DNA of 7,022 bases from Pseudomonadota bacterium. GTDB taxonomy: Bacteria > Pseudomonadota > Alphaproteobacteria > Rhizobiales > Beijerinckiaceae. The position numbers and the translations under genes were made by a program. The stretch is from the NCBI GenBank assembly GCA_021812505.1, contig JAKANG010000069.1, forward strand, positions 1 through 7,022, given 5' to 3'. The notes under the pieces are model-generated. The model did not search any database, was not told where the DNA came from, and was given only the letters and a program-made list of their open reading frames with translations. Below are positions 6,178 to 7,022 of the stretch, in pieces. Every line of letters starts with the position of its first letter. Within the stretch, counting starts at the first letter, position 1.

Positions 6178-6600
6178 ATGATCAGGATCACGCCTTCCAT
6201 CGCGATCGACGAATCCGAATTGCGCGAGGATTTCCTGCGCGCTTCCGGCCCCGGCGGCCAGAATGTCCAGAAAGTCGAATCCGCCGTTCAATTGCGGTTC
6301 AATATCTTAGCGTCGCCGAACCTGTCGGAGCCAGTGCGCGCCCGGCTCGCGGTTCTCGCGGGGCGCAGGCTCGCCGCCAATGGCGACCTGATCATTGCGG
6401 CGCAGAAATTCCGCAGCCGGGAGCGCAACCGCGCCGACGCCCTTGAGCGGCTGATCGCGCTGATCCGCGAGGCCGCCCGCCCGCCGCCGCCGCCGCGCCG
6501 CCCGACGCGGCCGACGCTGGCCTCGAAGAAGCGCCGGCTCGACGGCAAGAAGCAGCGCGGCGCGATCAAGTCCTTTCGCGGCAAGCCCGATCTCGATTGA
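6178..6600 (+). CDS. arfB: Alternative ribosome-rescue factor ArfB (YaeJ), peptidyl-tRNA hydrolase
   Basis: A 140-residue release-factor-like protein. Seen: the GGQ catalytic motif at residues 26-28 in SGPGGQNVQKVESAVQLRF, the same position as in E. coli YaeJ, then a compact alpha/beta domain to about residue 95. After that come a five-proline run (102-106) and a strongly basic C-terminal tail (RRPTRPTLASKKRRLDGKK). Known: ArfB enters the empty A site of ribosomes stalled on broken mRNA, its basic tail threads into the mRNA channel, and the GGQ loop hydrolyses the peptidyl-tRNA. It has no codon-recognition domain, which separates it from RF1, RF2 and PrfH. The start ATG 6178 is followed directly by MIRITPSIAI, matching the usual N-terminal strand, and has GCGAGG upstream. 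The gene is monocistronic: the divergent membrane-protein gene is upstream, and a GC hairpin plus 211 non-coding bases follow. The short proline run in the linker is unusual compared with the E. coli protein. Confidence 0.95.
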   Translation: MIRITPSIAIDESELREDFLRASGPGGQNVQKVESAVQLRFNILASPNLSEPVRARLAVLAGRRLAANGDLIIAAQKFRSRERNRADALERLIALIREAARPPPPPRRPTRPTLASKKRRLDGKKQRGAIKSFRGKPDLD

Positions 6601-6606
6601 GGAATT

Positions 6607-6629
6607 CCGCGCGGCTTGCCGCCGCGCGG
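6607..6629 (+). terminator. GC-rich hairpin after arfB, possible terminator
   Basis: The self-complementary arms CCGCGCGG at 6607-6614 and 6622-6629, plus an inner C-G pair (6615-6621), make a nine-pair stem with a five-base loop. It begins six bases after the arfB stop. No T run follows directly; the nearest T-rich patch is at about 6652-6665. It could be a weak or Rho-assisted terminator or an mRNA 3'-end stabiliser. Confidence 0.5.
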
Positions 6630-6660
6630 CCACGGTGCTACGCGTTGCGAGCTTTATTTT

Positions 6661-6795
6661 GGTTTCGTCGGTCGCGACGTGTCGCGATCGACGAGGTCCC
6701 TCACGTCAGTTCGGCGGTTAGCCCGTCGTCAGACGGGGGTCTTCCGGCGCCCTTTCGGCGCTCGCTCCTAGCTGGTTCCCTTCAATGAGAACCAG
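6661..6795 (+). other. Structured non-coding region: four hairpins in series upstream of rnd
   Basis: Four inverted repeats follow each other between arfB and rnd. The first is a long stem, 6661-6677 with 6682-6698 (about 17 pairs, several of them G-U, CGTG loop). The second is 6722-6727 with 6732-6737 (six pairs, GTCA loop). The third is 6747-6751 with 6757-6761 (five pairs, CTTTC loop). The fourth is 6772-6778 with 6789-6795 (seven pairs, ten-base loop), ending 16 bases before the rnd start. No plausible gene is found in the region. It may be the rnd 5' leader, a small RNA, or a genome-dispersed palindromic element. I do not recognise it as a tRNA, SRP RNA, RNase P RNA or a known riboswitch. 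Confidence 0.45.
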
Positions 6796-6811
6796 TATTA
6801 CGGGAAATGTC

Positions 6812-7022
6812 ATGACCATCCGCTTGCACCACGGCGATCTGCCCGTCGATTACCGGCCGGGCGACAGCGTCGCCATCGACACCGAAACGCTCGGGCTCAA
6901 TCCGCATCGCGACCGCTTGTGCCTGGTTCAGATTTCGCGCGGCGACGGCGACGCCGATCTCGTTCAGATCGCCCAGGGTCAGAAGGAGGCGCCCAATCTT
7001 GTCAGCATGCTGGTCGATAGAT
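6812..7022 (+). CDS. rnd: Ribonuclease D (3'-5' exonuclease), 3'-truncated by the window edge
   Basis: Seventy residues are visible before the window ends in an open frame. Seen: MTIRLHHGDLP at the N-terminus, then VAIDTETLGLNPHRDRLCLVQIS, which is the Exo I motif of the DEDD exonuclease superfamily, with D23 and E25 as metal ligands. It is followed by the next strand DADLVQIA. Known: RNase D trims 3' ends of tRNA and other small structured RNAs. The N-terminal sequence is the kind I associate with the short (about 205-residue) rhizobial RNase D proteins that lack HRDC domains, but the length cannot be checked here. ATG 6812 fits the family start; an ATG at 6807 in another frame stops after two codons. 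GGGAAA at 6802-6807 is a weak ribosome site. The 5' side is the structured region described separately. The remaining motifs (Exo II and III) lie outside the window. Confidence 0.9.
   Translation, partial: MTIRLHHGDLPVDYRPGDSVAIDTETLGLNPHRDRLCLVQISRGDGDADLVQIAQGQKEAPNLVSMLVDR

Noticed and set aside
6597..6788. Small + strand open frame in the arfB-rnd gap
   Set aside because: It has no ribosome site, a composition like translated hairpin DNA, and spans all the inverted repeats. A structured non-coding region explains it better.
6661..6811. tRNA or other standard RNA gene
   Set aside because: The stems do not form a cloverleaf, there is no T-loop consensus or CCA end, and I see no SRP, RNase P, tmRNA or 6S signature.
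1..7022. CRISPR array, insertion sequence, integrase, toxin-antitoxin or defence island
   Set aside because: No direct repeats with spacers, no transposase or integrase motifs and no defence-type domains were seen. The genes are ordinary chromosomal families with a uniform style.

Overview
The window is GC-rich DNA in which nearly every base is coding. Gene content and protein style point to an alphaproteobacterium, most likely of the order Hyphomicrobiales (Rhizobiales). The pointers are a Tad-type pseudopilin set ending in a von Willebrand A protein, a Rhizobiales-style Uup ABC-F protein, and an RNase D whose start resembles rhizobial short RNase D proteins. The taxonomic call is inference from recalled family resemblance, not from a search.

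Bases 1-2505 hold the end of a Tad (tight adherence) pilus locus, read on the + strand. It contains the C-terminal part of a TadE-like pseudopilin (cut by the window edge), a complete second TadE/TadF-like pseudopilin, and a TadG-like protein with an N-terminal membrane anchor and a large extracytoplasmic VWA domain. Gaps between these genes are 2 and 18 bases, so they form one operon. A strong intrinsic terminator at 2535-2569 closes it.

Bases 2660-4829 hold a two-gene unit: uup (an ABC-F ribosome-associated ATPase) and, 7 bases later, arsC (a glutaredoxin-dependent arsenate reductase). arsC meets a minus-strand gene tail to tail, with only 4 bases between the stop codons. That minus-strand gene (6024-4834) encodes a polytopic membrane protein of the O-antigen ligase/polymerase (Wzy_C-like) type. 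It stands alone among housekeeping genes.

Bases 6025-6177 are a divergent intergenic region carrying a run of nine A. Then comes arfB (6178-6600), a GGQ-motif ribosome-rescue hydrolase. It is followed by 211 non-coding bases with five inverted repeats in series, and by the start of a ribonuclease D gene (6812 to the window end).

How the genes work together: the Tad genes act jointly in surface-pilus biogenesis. Uup, ArfB and RNase D all touch translation or RNA quality control, but they sit in separate transcription units and no joint system can be claimed. I found no convincing new multi-gene system, mobile element, CRISPR array or tRNA/rRNA. The most worthwhile unexplained signals are the structured arfB-rnd intergenic region, the CX3CH motif beside the MIDAS site of the TadG-like protein, the Ala-for-Gly change at the predicted prepilin cleavage site of the second pseudopilin, and the five-proline run inside the rescue factor ArfB.
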